NCBI GenBank assembly: GCA_036245525.1
Contig: BTPG01000007.1
Coordinates: 163,693,894 to 163,757,893 of the forward strand
Direction of reading: 5' to 3'
DNA from: Semisulcospira habei
Taxonomy: Eukaryota; Mollusca; Gastropoda; Semisulcospiridae
Length of the DNA: 64,000 nucleotides
In this document: one piece after another, positions 28,101 through 41,800 of the stretch
Layout: every line of letters starts with the position of its first letter
Numbering within the stretch: the first letter of the stretch is position 1
Translations under genes and position numbers: made by a program
Notes under the pieces: generated by a model
Databases searched by the model: none
The model's input: the letters and a program-made list of their open reading frames with translations, nothing else
What the model was told of the DNA's origin: nothing

Positions 28101-31100
28101 CCAAAGTGGGGGGTGGGGGGGGGGGTAGAAGAACCGGAGTACCCGGAGAAAGAACCCCCGACGGTCCGCCCGAATTAACGGTGACACTTACCAGAGGAGA
28201 AAAGTCCAACGCCGGAACCCGGTATCGAACCGCGCACCTTTGGCATTGGTGGCAGGCGCCTTAACCACTGCGCCACGGACCGCTCATATATATGCCCTAA
28301 CATACACACTCACGCAACGAGATATACAAGGAAAATAAACTTAGCAGAGTAAACACACCAACAAGAAATGCTCACACACACCAAAGATATACGTGTACCA
28401 TAAAACTAATAACGGATACACTAGGCAGCTCTCACTGACAGCAACACCAAAAACAAAAATAAGATAGTTATAACGGTGAATGCACGTTTAAAGGAATAGC
28501 TTTGTCTTTAAAGACTGCCGGAAACTATTGGCTGGTTCAACATATCCGAGGGACTGTGGGAGTTTATTCCAAAGAAATGATTCTTGGTATGAGACAGACC
28601 TCTCGCCAAAAGACTTAGTTCTCACAGTTGGAACGCGTAATAGTTTGATGTCTGCTGAGGAACGGAGCTGTCTTGAAGGTGTGTACACATGAAGAAGCTC
28701 AGAAAGATAGACAGGGCCAGTAGAAGTAGACAGACAGGTATGACAGATGGACAGAACTTTGTATTGTACTCTGGATGTAATAGGCAACCAATGGAGTGAA
28801 CGTTGGATGGGTGTGATGTGGTCTGACTTCTTTGCCTTGACAACAAGCCGTGCTGCTGAGCTCTGCGCCCTCTGGAGTCGATCCAGAAGGTACCGAGGAC
28901 AGCCACACAGGAGTGCATTGCCGTGATCGAGTCGGGACAAAACAAAGGAGCAGACAAGCGTTTTAGTGGCTTCTGGTATGAGAAGATGCCTGATGGAGCT
29001 AATGCGACGCAGTTCAATAAATGCAGATCTACGGGTATTCAAAACGTGTTGTTTTAGTGAGAGACTGCAATCAATGGTGACGCCAAGATTTCTCACCTGA
29101 GCAGAAAAGCTAACTTCAGTATCTAGGATTGTGATGGACTGCGGTAAGGAGGAAGATATTCTGGTAGAAGAAACTAGCATGGCTTCTGTTTTATCTTCAT
29201 TCAATTTTAATTTGTTGGCTATCATCCATGTTCTAACATCAGAAACTGACTGTTGCACACACTGGATGATGACATCGATCTGCTCAACAAATTGCGACGC
29301 TTAGTAGGCCTCATGGCATCAACCATGGCGGACGCTTGCCTCTTCACTGGGGGCAAAGGCGGGCAGAATTCTGGCGGGAGGTAGGAAGAGATAAGACGGG
29401 AGGCCTCTACAAGAACACTGAAGGTCTGAGAGCCGAGCGATGGGCCGTCATCTCTGGAAGCGGCGGAAAGCGACGAAACAGCTGAGCGAGGGGCGGGGGA
29501 GCCGGCGGGAGAGTCCCGAAGATCGCCGAAGCGGAATCTCCAGGGTGTAAGCTGAGAATGTCCTGATCCAAGTCCAAAGATCGCCTGTCGCGCGGAGTCA
29601 CAAGGAGGGGCGACCGGCTACGAGAGCGCTGGTCCGCCAAAGGTGACGGGCCGCGGCGCGAACGCGTAACAGGCGGAGCCGCCCGCGAAGCCTGTCCAGA
29701 AGGGCGTCGCGCGGAGCGAGGGACCGCAGTCGAGCGACGGCAGGAGGCCAAGCCTGGCTCTGGACGCCCCCCACTCACGCGCAAGGCGGGAAGGGGGCTG
29801 CCTGTGTCGACAATGACACGAGGTCGGCAAGGGAATGCGGGTACCGTGAAGCGCGCTCCGTACGAACGAAGGGAGGCGGAAGGGGAACCCTGGCTCCCCG
29901 AGACCGCGAGGGGGGGGGGGGGGGGGGGGAAGAGAGCTTAGCATCAAAATGGTGGAATAGTTGTTCCTGAGAGTTCGAATCTAAGTCACTCTGGAGCCGC
30001 CTGCAAAAATCAGGGCGGGGGAGGGGGGGGGGGGGGACGTTAACATGGCTCGCCAAGCCCACTTAGAAACATCGAAGCGGGGAGGGAGCAAAACACTGGT
30101 TCGCTGGCCCGTCTCAGAACTCTCGGATCGAGGAGAGAGCGTACTTCTCGCCGGGCCCGCCTGGAAAATAAAGGGGGGGGGGGGGGAAGTACGTGCGGCT
30201 CGCCGGGCCCGCTCGGACGAATCGGAGCGAGGGGGCGGCCCAAATAATGGTCTCGGGTCACACTCAGTCGAAACGGAGCGTGAGGGGGAGCCTCTCGTTT
30301 TAATACCTCTCTTATTTTGCTTCTCAGAACTCTCGGATCGTTGAGAGAGCGTAATAAGATCTCGCCGGTCGTTACGGGGCGGGGGGGGGGGGGGGGGGGG
30401 GGGGTGGGTGGGTGGGGGGACGTACGTGTGGCTCGCCGGGCCCGCTCGGTCGATTCGGAGCGGCGGGGGGGGGGGGGGGGAGGGGTGGGGGGCGGCCCAA
30501 TTATTGGTATCGGGTCACACTCAGTCGAAACGGAGCGTGAGGGGGAGCCTCTCGTTTTAATACCTCTCTTATCTTGCTTCTCAGAACTCTCGGATCGTTG
30601 AGAGAGCGTAATAAGATCTCGCCGGTCGTTACGGGGCGGGGGGGGGGGGGGGGGGGGGAGGGGGACGTACGTGTGGCTCGCCGGGCCCGCTCGGTCGATT
30701 CGGAGCGGCGGGGGGCGGGGGGGGGGGGGGCGGCCCAATTATTGGTCTCGAGTCACACTCAGTCGAAACGGAGCATGAGGGAGAGCATCTTATCTTATGA
30801 ACTCTTCCTCTCGTTCTCTACTTCTCTTTGCACTATGCTTGAGCAAATCTCGCCGGGCCCGCTCGGAAGACTCAGAGGGGGGGGGGGGGCGGGGGGGGGG
30901 GGGGGCGGGGCGTGAACGTAGGCTCGACTCGCCGGCCCCGCTCATACAATTCGAAGCGTGGGGGGGGGGGGGGGTTGGGGGGAGTAATACCAAGGCGCTC
31001 GGGTCACGCTCGGAAAAGAAGGAGCGTGGGGGGCGCGACTTTAACACTCGCCTGCCATGCTCGGAAGCCTCAGAGCGGGGAGGGAGCATCTGCGTGGTTA

Positions 31101-34100
31101 CTGTACATGAAAAAGACTTACCTGCGGGCCGGAATGCCTGAACGACGGAACAAAGGGGTACCCTACGAGGTGACGGAGAAATGACCTCCCGCTTCGGGGA
31201 AGACTGGGCAGCCTGCTGGGGCCGGGATAGAAGGTCGCGGCGATAGAAGTCCCAAAGATGTGACCACCGGTCCTCTCTCCAATCGGCACACACGACACCA
31301 GTCCTGTGCGAAGAGCAGCCCGAGCAAGGGAGGCAGGCGCCGAGCGCGTCCGAGGGCCACTGGAATTCCCCACAAAGATGGCAAGTTCTCAACTGCGAAG
31401 AAGCCATAAAGTCCGCCACACACAGTCCGTCGGGAAAGCTCACTGAAGAGCCTAGACCTCACTCCCCGAGGCAGAACGCGAACGAAGAAGTGTCCCCTAA
31501 GTCACCAGTCGAGCATGAAGCCGGAGTTCCAAGGACAGAAGTCACGGAAAGTCACAGCCCAGACCGAGACCGTTTGGAAAAAATCACACGTCAGAGTCCA
31601 TAGAATTCGTATCATTCACATTCTTGAACACGAATAAAGTTCGGAGCATGTCTCAAAGACTAAACGAGGCAAAAGCCAAGGAGAAAGTTCACAGTAGAAT
31701 CGATAGCACAAGTCTGAAGCCGGCTGCAAACAGAGGAAGGCCAAACGCTCGACCGTCCCCGGTTGAGCTAAGAGTGAAACTGGGGAGCTTTCGCCCCACG
31801 CATGCCCGGATAGGGCGGTAAGGGGAGGCCACCCGGGGCTCCTATACATGGATCCCCGGTGTCTCCTCCCCAGTTGTGTAGGGGACACAACTTTGGGCTG
31901 AAATCGTTAGGCTATAGAGTGTATTCCATATAATATGCCATCAGTAATGTATTTTGAAAAAACAAAGTGCAGCAGTGCAAGAAATGGTGGAATGTGCTTT
32001 CACCTTGGGCTGTTAGTATTGTTCTTGTCGAGCATGCACCAACAACCAAAGGCTTATACTTATCAGAAAAATATTCTGCAGACAAAAGAAGTTTATTTTT
32101 TAATGACTTTATGAAAGATTTATTTATGAATGATATATGATCGACATGTGATCTCCTGTTCACAATACTGTTGTAGTCAATCTGTTCTAATGTTCTTACA
32201 CAGACTGGAAGTTGGGATCAGCAGAAAATGACACTGCCGAGATGGGGCCCAGTTGAAAATCCTGGTACCTGCAACATTGCAAACATCATGCTGGAGTGGT
32301 TTTCACATCATGAGGCAAGGAGTTCCCACGAGTGGTGCATGAAAATGAACAAATTTAATATGGGGCCTAAACAGTGGCTGTGTGCACAAGGAGGTTATAA
32401 ATACATTTATTTTGGTTGAGAGAGAGAGAGAGAGAGAGACAGCGATTTGTAACCCTCTGTGTGTCCGTAGTGGTTTTAGTCGCGATGATTCCTTTAGGAA
32501 TTATCGTGACTAAAACTGCCACCAACACACAAAGGGTTAAACTTTATGTTACAGGAATAAAGAAAGAGAGAGCAAGGTAACAGAAAGAGACAGATTTATA
32601 AACTTTATTTTACAATGATGGAGAGAGAGCAAAAGAGACAGATTTATAAACTTTATTTTACAATGATGGAGAGTGAGCAATGTAACAGAAAGATAGGATA
32701 AGTGAGAGAGAGAGAGAATTGAATTGAATTGAAACTTTATTTTCTAAGGATGAAGACAGTAGGCACGCAGGCCTTTTTACATGTCTGTCCTTAATAACAT
32801 TTAAAATAAATATAACAGCAGAAAAGGTTACATGACAAATAAATAAAATAAAAAGAAGAGATAATATAATAATAATAATAATAGAGAGAGTGAGAGAGAG
32901 AGAGGAAACACACACAAACACCTTTTATACCCACCAATAGATCAGCTTCAGACTCTGGTCGAAGAACTTGACATGGCCAGCTTGGTCGCCTATGACAATC
33001 AGCCTACACAATACAAGATGGATACAAGTTACAACAACCAAAGACTTGTCTTGCAAGTGACGGTCCCCTATCTAGTAGTTGCTAAACGAAGGCTTTGGCT
33101 GCCACGAAAAGCACCCCAGGGTATGCGCTACAGTTAAAGATGCATTTGGCGTGTCGTGTATCACAAACGTTCTATTATTCCCATATTGTCCCAACAGTAC
33201 TAACTTCTGCTTTTTGTGACAACACACACTAATTAATATTTACAGGTCAACCTCACATCCCGATAGCTGGGAGTCGCAAAGTCAGGCACGTTATTGGCAT
33301 TCACATAAACCCATTAAACCCTACGGCCGTGTTTCCACATTTGTTAGGTGTCACGTGTCAACTATGTAACATTTGCAGGAGATGGATCCACCATGATAAT
33401 TCAAGGGTGGTGCCAGATTAGCTTGACGCCTGATGGGAGCTAAATGGGTTAAACATACCTATCTGTGGTGGTGAGAACGTTGATGCCCCGATCCTGCACC
33501 TTGATGATCTTCAAGGGTTTCTTGTCCGCAGATTGCTCGGTGCTGACCACTGAATTCAAACACACACAACACAGCTTGGTCAGTCTACAGCAAAACATGT
33601 ACTGTCAATCAAAAAGTCTATGAAGAGGTTTTATATGTTATGCACACGCTCCATGAACTCCCTCACTAACCAAGATACCTCGTTTTGATCTGATGGAAAT
33701 GTTATATATCCTTTCATGCATTCATACAACTGCAAGATGCACAGATCCTCATGAGCCCCTGCAGACGCAGGGTCTCATGAGAAACTATGCTTCTTGCTTA
33801 AACCACCTTGTATCCATGTCCCCTGGATGCATGGGGTTTTATGGCGCCGAATCAACTTAGATTTCTGAAGTTATCTGTGTCCACTGGCAGCAAAGGTGTT
33901 AATAATCTACAGTCTGTCCACGTTAAACTGCCTCTGTGGGACAATGGTTTTTTTCCCCCATGACTAACGTGAAGTGTCCATGCCTCTCTTGCCTGTCCTT
34001 GCCAAGACGTTAGGTTTGAGGAGCTGGGCAGCTCAGGAGGTAGTGTTTGATTCTTGTCTGAAAGGGTGTGGGTTCGAACTGAGCTGGGGTCAAATTTTGT

Positions 34101-35766
34101 AAAGACCTTTTTCCTTGAGCTGTCTTTGCAATCACCTTCATGGTGGGCAAAAGAGGTTAACTCATTCGCAGCCAGCCGCATCCTGATGCGCGGCTTATGC
34201 CGCGAATGAGTTAAGCCCTAAACGTTTAACATTTAACATTCTAGAGTTTGATCAACTCACCCTTAGTGACGGGCTTGTTGTTATCCCAGACCACCATGTT
34301 GCCGATGGAAGTGGCTGTCAGCGCCCGCGAACTGTTGAACTGGTAAATGGACTGCGAGTACCGGCCCACGGGTTTGTTGAAGTCCTCATCCGTTAGGGGA
34401 GGAGCAAAGTACTCCATGAAACGATCGGCCTGCCAAATTAAAATAAGCCAATGAGCACTGCAGCAAGGAGATGGATCAACCATGATAATTTAAGGGTAGT
34501 GCCAGATTAGCTTGGCGCCAAGCTAATCTGGTACTACCCTTGAATTATCATGATCGATCCATCTCCTGCAACAGGTACAGACGTTAGGTGACACCTATTG
34601 ACAACATTCAGGAAATGCGGCTGTGGGGTTAAATGAACCAATGGGCAAAAGGCCCAAGGGCTAGCGTCGGTCTTAGCTGGACTGTGCATACCCCTAAGCA
34701 GATGGGGCCCCAATTCCCTGTCCTGCAGATGACCCCAGCTGCAAGCCCTGAACCTGGAACTTTTTCTTTTGTTTTTCCCACTAAGCAGAGAATTCTCATG
34801 CCTTTGGAAGCTCACTGTCTGCACTTTGGGCACAGGAATATACTCAGATTTGAACTAATTTTGAGTATTTGGGTTATATAAGATGAATGAAATATTTGTA
34901 TGCACACTGTACCATTAAATATTTACTTTGTCATTTCTTATTTAAGTATTTTTAATGTAAGTGCACTCTTTATTTTGAAGAAAGGATCGCTATACAAAAG
35001 AGTTTGTTTTCATCCCGACGTCACACGACCAGTCGCTTTAGCACAACCTGTACCATGTGACTGTGATACAAAAACCCTTGTAAGGACAAATGGCGGATCT
35101 TTGTAGCCCTTTCGCTGACACGTCTTGGATGCCAATTTTGTTCTATAAAAAAATGACCAAACATTCTAAAGTACAAAGTTACTTAGTGGTGTTCAAAACA
35201 ACAGGTGCACTACTGGAGACGGCAACATAATGAAATATTTTAAATTATGTCATAAGTTTATTATGTATAAATATATATTCCTTTTATGTCAGTCATGTAT
35301 GGAGCGATCCAGGTCGGAAAATTTCTTCTTGATTTCTTTACGAAAATAGTGGAGGAATGAAAAATACGTTATTGGTAGCAGGGGCTTGCTGCACGGACCC
35401 TTGTAGGGCTTCGGGAGGTCAAAGGAACCATTGTACCCCTCAGGTTTTCAGCCTTCAGGATACAAAGGTTCTTAAGACCTCCCCTCAGGCCTACAAGGGT
35501 CCGTGTAGCAAACCCCTGCGACCAATAACTTATAATATAAGACCCAAGGTTTTCCTCCAATCATTTCTCTGTCTGAGGAGCTGACTGCCCCCTTTGGAGG
35601 GTTACTGCTATCTTCCCCCCCCCCCCCCCACCACCACCCCCATCCCCCCATAGCAGGGAAGTAAAGAGAAAGTTTCTCTATAAAAAGTAATAATTGTAAC
35701 TTATTTTCAACTTAACATACGTAGCAATCGGCAAAGCGGCCACCGCTTACATCCCCGTCTCTAAAG

Positions 35767-35802
<36 letters not shown>

Positions 35803-38800
35803 TCTTCCCCTTTCCCCGGACAAACCTCAATGGCAGGATGAAACATGCGCCACCAAAGTTCAGACAAATAAAAAGTGTTAAACATATGTGAAAAAGTCAG
35901 AACAGACACATACATTCAAAAAATGAAAAGGCTAACGTAAACTGCAATAATTGTGTAAGCAAAACTGAACTATACAGAAAAACAAATAACTGAAAAACTG
36001 TTTAACAGATGAAATCAAACAGCCCTCATAACTAGAGAACGTGCCCCTGGCACTAAAACAATAACTTTACCGCCTTATATTTCTGAAATGTAAAGTAAGA
36101 TTAAGAAGCAAATTAAAATTCAGTCCCAAACAGGGACAGACAATAAAGCGAAATCGGGCAGTTAGAAGCCAATCATATCGTTACAAATAAATATTCATTT
36201 TTCTCTAAAACGTATTTTTTCGAAAAATACTTACCGATGACATGACTATGTGGAAGTGTCTACTACTTACTCAATTTTAGCCTAAGAACCCGTTGTGTTA
36301 CCACACAACCCGGGAGGCACTTGGGGAACCCCAGAGGGGCCGAGAGTTGTCTCCCGTTCCTGCCCATCCGGTTCCGAGTCACGTGGTGACGAACCAGTCA
36401 GTATACTTAGCTCACCAGCGGCAAGCGGGGCAGGGAGTCCGAAATAGCTCAGGCGGTTAAACGTCGGAGCAGGAGAGCGAAGGGAATCGCCGGGTCGTGG
36501 GTTCGAATCCCGTCCGGCCCCGGTAGCTGGACTCACAATCCAGGGGGAACAAAACGGATTTGTTCCATAGCATGTCCTTGAAAGGTCCTGGTAAATCAAA
36601 GTGGCACAGTTGGAGTGCGCCTGAGTTGATCAGTGTTCAGGTCGTACTCCATAGGCAATAGATTTCTCTGTCACCCACAACCCGCCCGCGAGGGCCGTCC
36701 ATGATCACCTCGGTCCTGTGGACGTTAAACCCGAACTAACCAACCAACCAAGCGGGCAGGTGGGAGGGTCCTCCGAGTCATGGCATCCGTAAGTATTTTT
36801 CGAAAAATACCTTTTAGAGAAAAATGAATTTATTTCCTCAAAACATTACCGATGACATGACTATGTGGAAGAATTGCGATAAGGAGGAGGGTGCCGCGCC
36901 CAAACACCCCCACAAGGGCTATAGCCAGAGCCATCCTCCCTGCCGCAACCTCCCGACAATTTTAGCTAAGTGCGTACCTACAGCGCCTGAGGCGCGGGGA
37001 GGGAGTGTTGCGCCGCAGTGATGTCCCGCACCAGTGTGCGGTTGTCTCGCTGGCCTGCCAGATCCCGGAGGTAGAAGCGGGCGAAGGTCGATTCTGCCCA
37101 CCAGCCCACGGCTGCCACGATGTCTTTGACAGCGCAGTTCCATTCGAACGCGACGCTCGTGGCCATGGCTCGTACCTCGTGTGCGCGTATCTTTAGCCTC
37201 TTCGCTCCCTGTGGGGAGAGGTCCCGGTAGGTGGACCGTATGACCCAGCGTAGCCAGGAAGATATCGTCTGGGCTGTTATGTCAGTTCTGCCGGGGTTTA
37301 AAGGTAGAAAGAGGTGTGAGCGTCCTCTCCAGATGGCTTTGGTTCGGCGTAGGTAAACGCGTAGGGCGCGCACAGGATCTTGTTGCCTGGTCTCCCGGGG
37401 AAGTTTTGCATCCCGCAGCGGCCGTAAGGTGATCACCTGTGGCGTGGTCAAAGGAGAACTCGTCTTGGCAAGGAAGGCAGGGTCCGTGAGCAGCTGCACG
37501 GAACCATCCGATCTAAACTGCAGGCAGGCAGGGCGCGCTGAGAGCGCGTGTAGCTCGCTAACTCGGGCCGCCGTGACAAGGGCCAACAGGAAGCATGTCT
37601 TACGAGTCACATCCGCGAAGCGAGCCAAAGGCAGCGGTTCAAATCTGGCGGAGTTCAGCCACGTCAGTACCAAGGGAAGGTCCCAGCTAGGAATGAGTGA
37701 GCGGGGCACTGGACGCTGCAGGCCGAAGTGAGTCATAAGGTCGGCGATGTCTCTACAGGCGCCGGGTTCCGGGCTGCCAAGATGCCGGTATGTGTCGGCA
37801 ATCATGGACAGGTACCCCCTGATGGTGATAGGAGCTAATCCTTGGTCTCCGAAGAGCCAGAGGAAGAAGTCCGCGAGCTGGGGATTAGTCAGTTCGGTGG
37901 GGGAGAGGCGCTGGTCATCGCACCAGGAGTACAGCACTCGCCATTTTCCCTCATAGACACGCCTTGTCGAGGGTCTGCGGGCTGTAGCGATCGCTTCCAC
38001 TGCTGCACTTGAGAAGCCTCTAGCGGTGAGGGCTTGCCGCACAATCTCCAGGCGTGAAGGAGGAGACGCTCCGGGCACGGGTGGAACAGCGGTTGGCGGG
38101 GCTGCTTGAGCATTGTGCTCGGTGTGGGTAGCAGCAGGGGGGTGGGGGGGGGGGGGGTTCCGTGGCGAGGCTCAGGAGGTCGGTGGTCCAGGACAGCTTC
38201 CAGGAGAAAGGGGCGACCAGCAAGACGACCGCATTGCATCCTCGAAGCTTAAGGAGGACTTTGGGAACGAGGACTGTTTGGGGGGTACGCATACACGATG
38301 AGACCGTCCCACGGGATGGAGAGCGTGTCGACTGCCCAGGCCAGGGGGTCTGGGATTGGGGAGACGAATAGGGGAAGCTGGTGATTCCACCTCGTGGTGA
38401 ACAAGTCGATCATAGGCGTCTCCAAGTGTGCGCAGATCATCTGAAAGATGTCCTGGTGAAAAATCCACTCTGTGTGTAGCAACCGGCCGCGACGGGAGAG
38501 TCGGCCAACACGTTAAGGTGGCCGGGGATGTGTCGAGCTCGGAGAGAAATGTTGCGGTCCTCGCACCAGCGCATCAGACGGGAAAGGAGCATGCACAGGT
38601 CGGGACAGCTTCTGGATGTAGGCAACCACTGTCGCGTTGTCGGAGAGGACTAGCAGCTCCTGGTGACTGAGTTGTACCTCCCACGCAATGAGGGCTTGCC
38701 AAACCGCTTGCAGCCCCAACCTGTTGATGTGTCGGTTCGCCAGCTCTGGAGGCCAGGGGCTGGACGTCGTGATGAACCGCGGCAGCAGGCTGGCACTTCA

Positions 38801-41800
38801 CCCGGAAAGACTTGCGTCGACACACAGGGAGAGCCGAGGGGCGGCGAGGTCAGGGGGACTCCCGAAGCGAGCCATGAAGTGTCCACCCAACGTCGCAGAT
38901 GGGAGCGAAGCATCGGAGTCACGGGCACCATGGTGGCCAAATCGCTGGAGGACGGACGCCAGTGAAGCAGGAGGTGCAGCTGTAGCGGCCGGGCGTAGAG
39001 ACAACCGAGGGGGAGTAGATCCGCCGCCGCATTCATCAAACCGAGAGGCTGAAACCAGACTCTGGCGGAGGCTGCGTCCTGCTGGGCTACGTGGCCGGCT
39101 AGGGTGGCTAACTTCAGGATCCGAGGCTCCGGCAAACGCACCCTGTTGAGGTCGGTGGAGAATTCTATGCCAAGGTGGATGAAGCGGCGCGAGGGCATGA
39201 GGTCCGACTTGCCCGCGTTGACTAGGAAACCCAACTGTGACAACAGCCATATCAGTGCATCCCTGTCCGTTGTCAGGTTGGCCTCCGATTGGTTGTGTAG
39301 GAGGAGGTCGTCGAGGTAGTTCGACATCGGACTGGAAGACGAATGTCGAGCCTTGGCCACAAATGCGTCCATGATGCGGGTGAAAACCCAGGGGCTGAGG
39401 TTGAGACCGAACGGTAGGGCCCGAAACTGGTATATCATGCCGTCGCAGGCGAAGCGGAGGTACCTCCTGGAGGCGGGGTGCATGGGGACATGGAGATAAG
39501 TGTCGGACAGGTCCAGACTGACCGCGTAGTCCATGGGCTGAACGGAGGCTCTGAGGGCCCTGGAAGTCTCCATGTGGAAGGATGGGGCTGCAATGAACGC
39601 GTTCAACGCCGTGAGATCGATGACTGGTCGCCACTTGCCGCCAGGCTTGGGTACCACAAAGAGGCGGCTGTAGAAGGCTGGGGAGTCGGGGAGCAACACG
39701 ACCTCTGTGGCGGCCTTCTGCAGAAGAGCTGCGACTTCTCCGCGTAGAGCGCTGGCCTTGAACTCGTCGGACGGCACCTCGGTTCACAACGGGGAGCAAC
39801 GAAGCAGAGGTGGGGAGCGAAAGGCGATCCGAAGGCCCTCAGTAATGGTCTCCAGGATCTAAGGGTCGTCTGGGAACAGCGAGCGCCACTCCTCGTTGTG
39901 TAGAGCGAGCCAACTGCCGACTGGAGACCCTGGCGCGGTCGGCGGAGGCAGGAGCGGGGAGAAGTCAGGTGGCCCGCCCACGCCCTGGGCGACAGGGCCA
40001 GGCGTGGGCCTGGGTGCTGACAGGTCGGGGCGGCCGAAGACAGGACGGCAACGAGGAGCCCGCGGAGGCACGGGGGCCAAAGACGGGGTGGGTCTGGGGG
40101 TCCACAGGGCGCGACCCACTGCCTAGCGGGATGCCTGAAAGCGAGGAGGAGCTATCCTGCGAGGCCAACGGTCCGAGTTCGCTTGCTTCACTGTCTGCCA
40201 GGTCTCACCGAAGAGCAGGGGGCCACCAAGGGGAGCACGCCGCAGCTGAGTCCTCAGATCGGGGGGGGGGGGGGGGCAATCCACGGCAGGCCAGCAGCAC
40301 GGCATCCCGATGCAACAGGTCGCAGTTGGAGGCGGCTGCCATGACGTTGACTGAAGAGTGATACGCCGCCCGGTTAGCCACTTCCGCAAGAGTGAGTAGA
40401 TCTCCTAGGAGGGGCGTCAAAGAGGGGTGCCAGGCGTCCTCGACGTGATGAACGAAGGCTTGGGTAAGCAGCTCCACGAACCCTGAGCAAGCCAAGGTGT
40501 TACGGACGAGCAAGGCAGTCTTATCAAGTCCGCGGGGAAGGGAGCGACTCAGCAGGGCGGCGCTGCCAGCCTGAGCCAAGGCCGGAGGGTCCAAAGCGGG
40601 AAGAGGGCAGGTGAAGGCCTGGGAATGGCCCGCGTACCAGTCCTGTCGAAAGGCAATGTCGAGTCCAGCTGGCCACCTACGGTCCGAGAAGAATTCGGAG
40701 TCCCGGGAACCCGCCGGGAGGTGAGCGGAGAAGGTGTCGCACAGGTCACGAAAGCTGGGGGACTGCCGAAGAGACTTGAACCTCTTCACCTGCCGTCCAG
40801 CATCGACAAACGGACTAGGACCTTCCTCTTGAGTGGGGGCGGGGGGGGGGGGGGGGGGGGAGGGTGGGCAGGCGTTCATGGGAAGCGCGGCGGCGATGAG
40901 GCGAGCAGCTTCATCCAAGGCTAGCACGGTGTCCGCACGCGAAGATGAGGCCAACTTGGGGGCGTCCGAGGCGTCCGAATAGGGAGAGCGAGGAGAAGGG
41001 GAGCGGCTAGGCCTGCCTAGTAGGACGGAGATGGAGTCCTCGGCCAGGAGGTTCAGGGCCTCGTCATCAACCAGGAGGGGGGGGGGGGGGAGACCTGGCG
41101 GCGCAGGCGAGGGCTAGTGGCGACGACGGTCAAGTCCGGCGGCCGGAGGAGGAGGAGGGAAACGGCCAGTTCCGAGGGGGCCCTGCCGGCGAAGACGGGG
41201 CGGCGTCTGCGGCGAGACACGACGAATAGAAGGCCTGTCGACGCGGGAAGGGCGTCCGGAGCAGGGTGAGCGACTGCAACAAAGGGAACGGTGGTGACGA
41301 ACCTGAAAGGGGGGGGGAGGGCTCCTACTAGGGCGCCATCAAGGAGAGGGCGAAGGGTGGCGCGTCGGGTGTGGAGGGGAGGGCCGAGACGAGCAGAAGG
41401 CTGGTCGAGGGAACGACATCTGAGAGTGGACCGAGCGCAACGAGGCCGACGAGTGGTGGGGGCTGTGCCCGCTATTGCAGCGCGTGACGTGGTCCTTCCT
41501 GCGCTCGACAACAGGGGAGCACGAGCGTCTGGAAGAGCTGGAGAATCGAGAGGGCTCTGAACCCGCAGTCCTCGGACGCGTGGATACAGGTATCTGCGAG
41601 CCAGGCTCAGTGAGGCAGGCTCTCTGCCAGCTAAATGACTCCCCGTAAGAGTCGGCGGGCTTTTCAAATAGAGACGAGCCAGGACTGACAGTGGACATGG
41701 GATGGCGTGAGGCGCGTGCCCAGATGCCAGGCTCAGTTGAGGCGGGCGCTCTGCCGGCATGTAGGCTCCCCGTAGGAACCAGCGGGCTTTGTCCAGGCGG

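Larger units (their letters stand above)
27752..29285 (-). mobile_element. 5'-truncated LINE inside element B
   Basis: Its 3' end, at the low coordinate, has a (TAA)n tail and a stem TACGGCGCCTA / TAGGCGCCGTA. The coding part is at 28488-29258. A SINE (27866-28281) is inserted in its 3' UTR. Exact 5' end and target duplication are unclear. Confidence 0.75.
23763..31965 (-). mobile_element. DIRS-type retrotransposon, element B (disrupted)
   Basis: Fills the intron between exons 12 and 13, coding strand parallel to the gene. Same gene order as C, but with several frameshifts and a LINE (about 27752-29285) inserted in the gag region. Inverted repeats and an internal complementary region are present. 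Its terminal sequence differs from C (GGCATTACTATATGG against GACATGACTATGTGG), so it is a separate subfamily. Confidence 0.87.

Noticed and set aside
30040..30738. 232-codon Pro-rich frame in element B
   Set aside because: Comes from tandem poly-G units; unit lengths vary out of frame between repeats.
32228..32419. 63-codon plus-strand frame [13 protein letters not shown]
   Set aside because: Lies opposite exon 12; that exon is needed for the join of exons 11 and 13.
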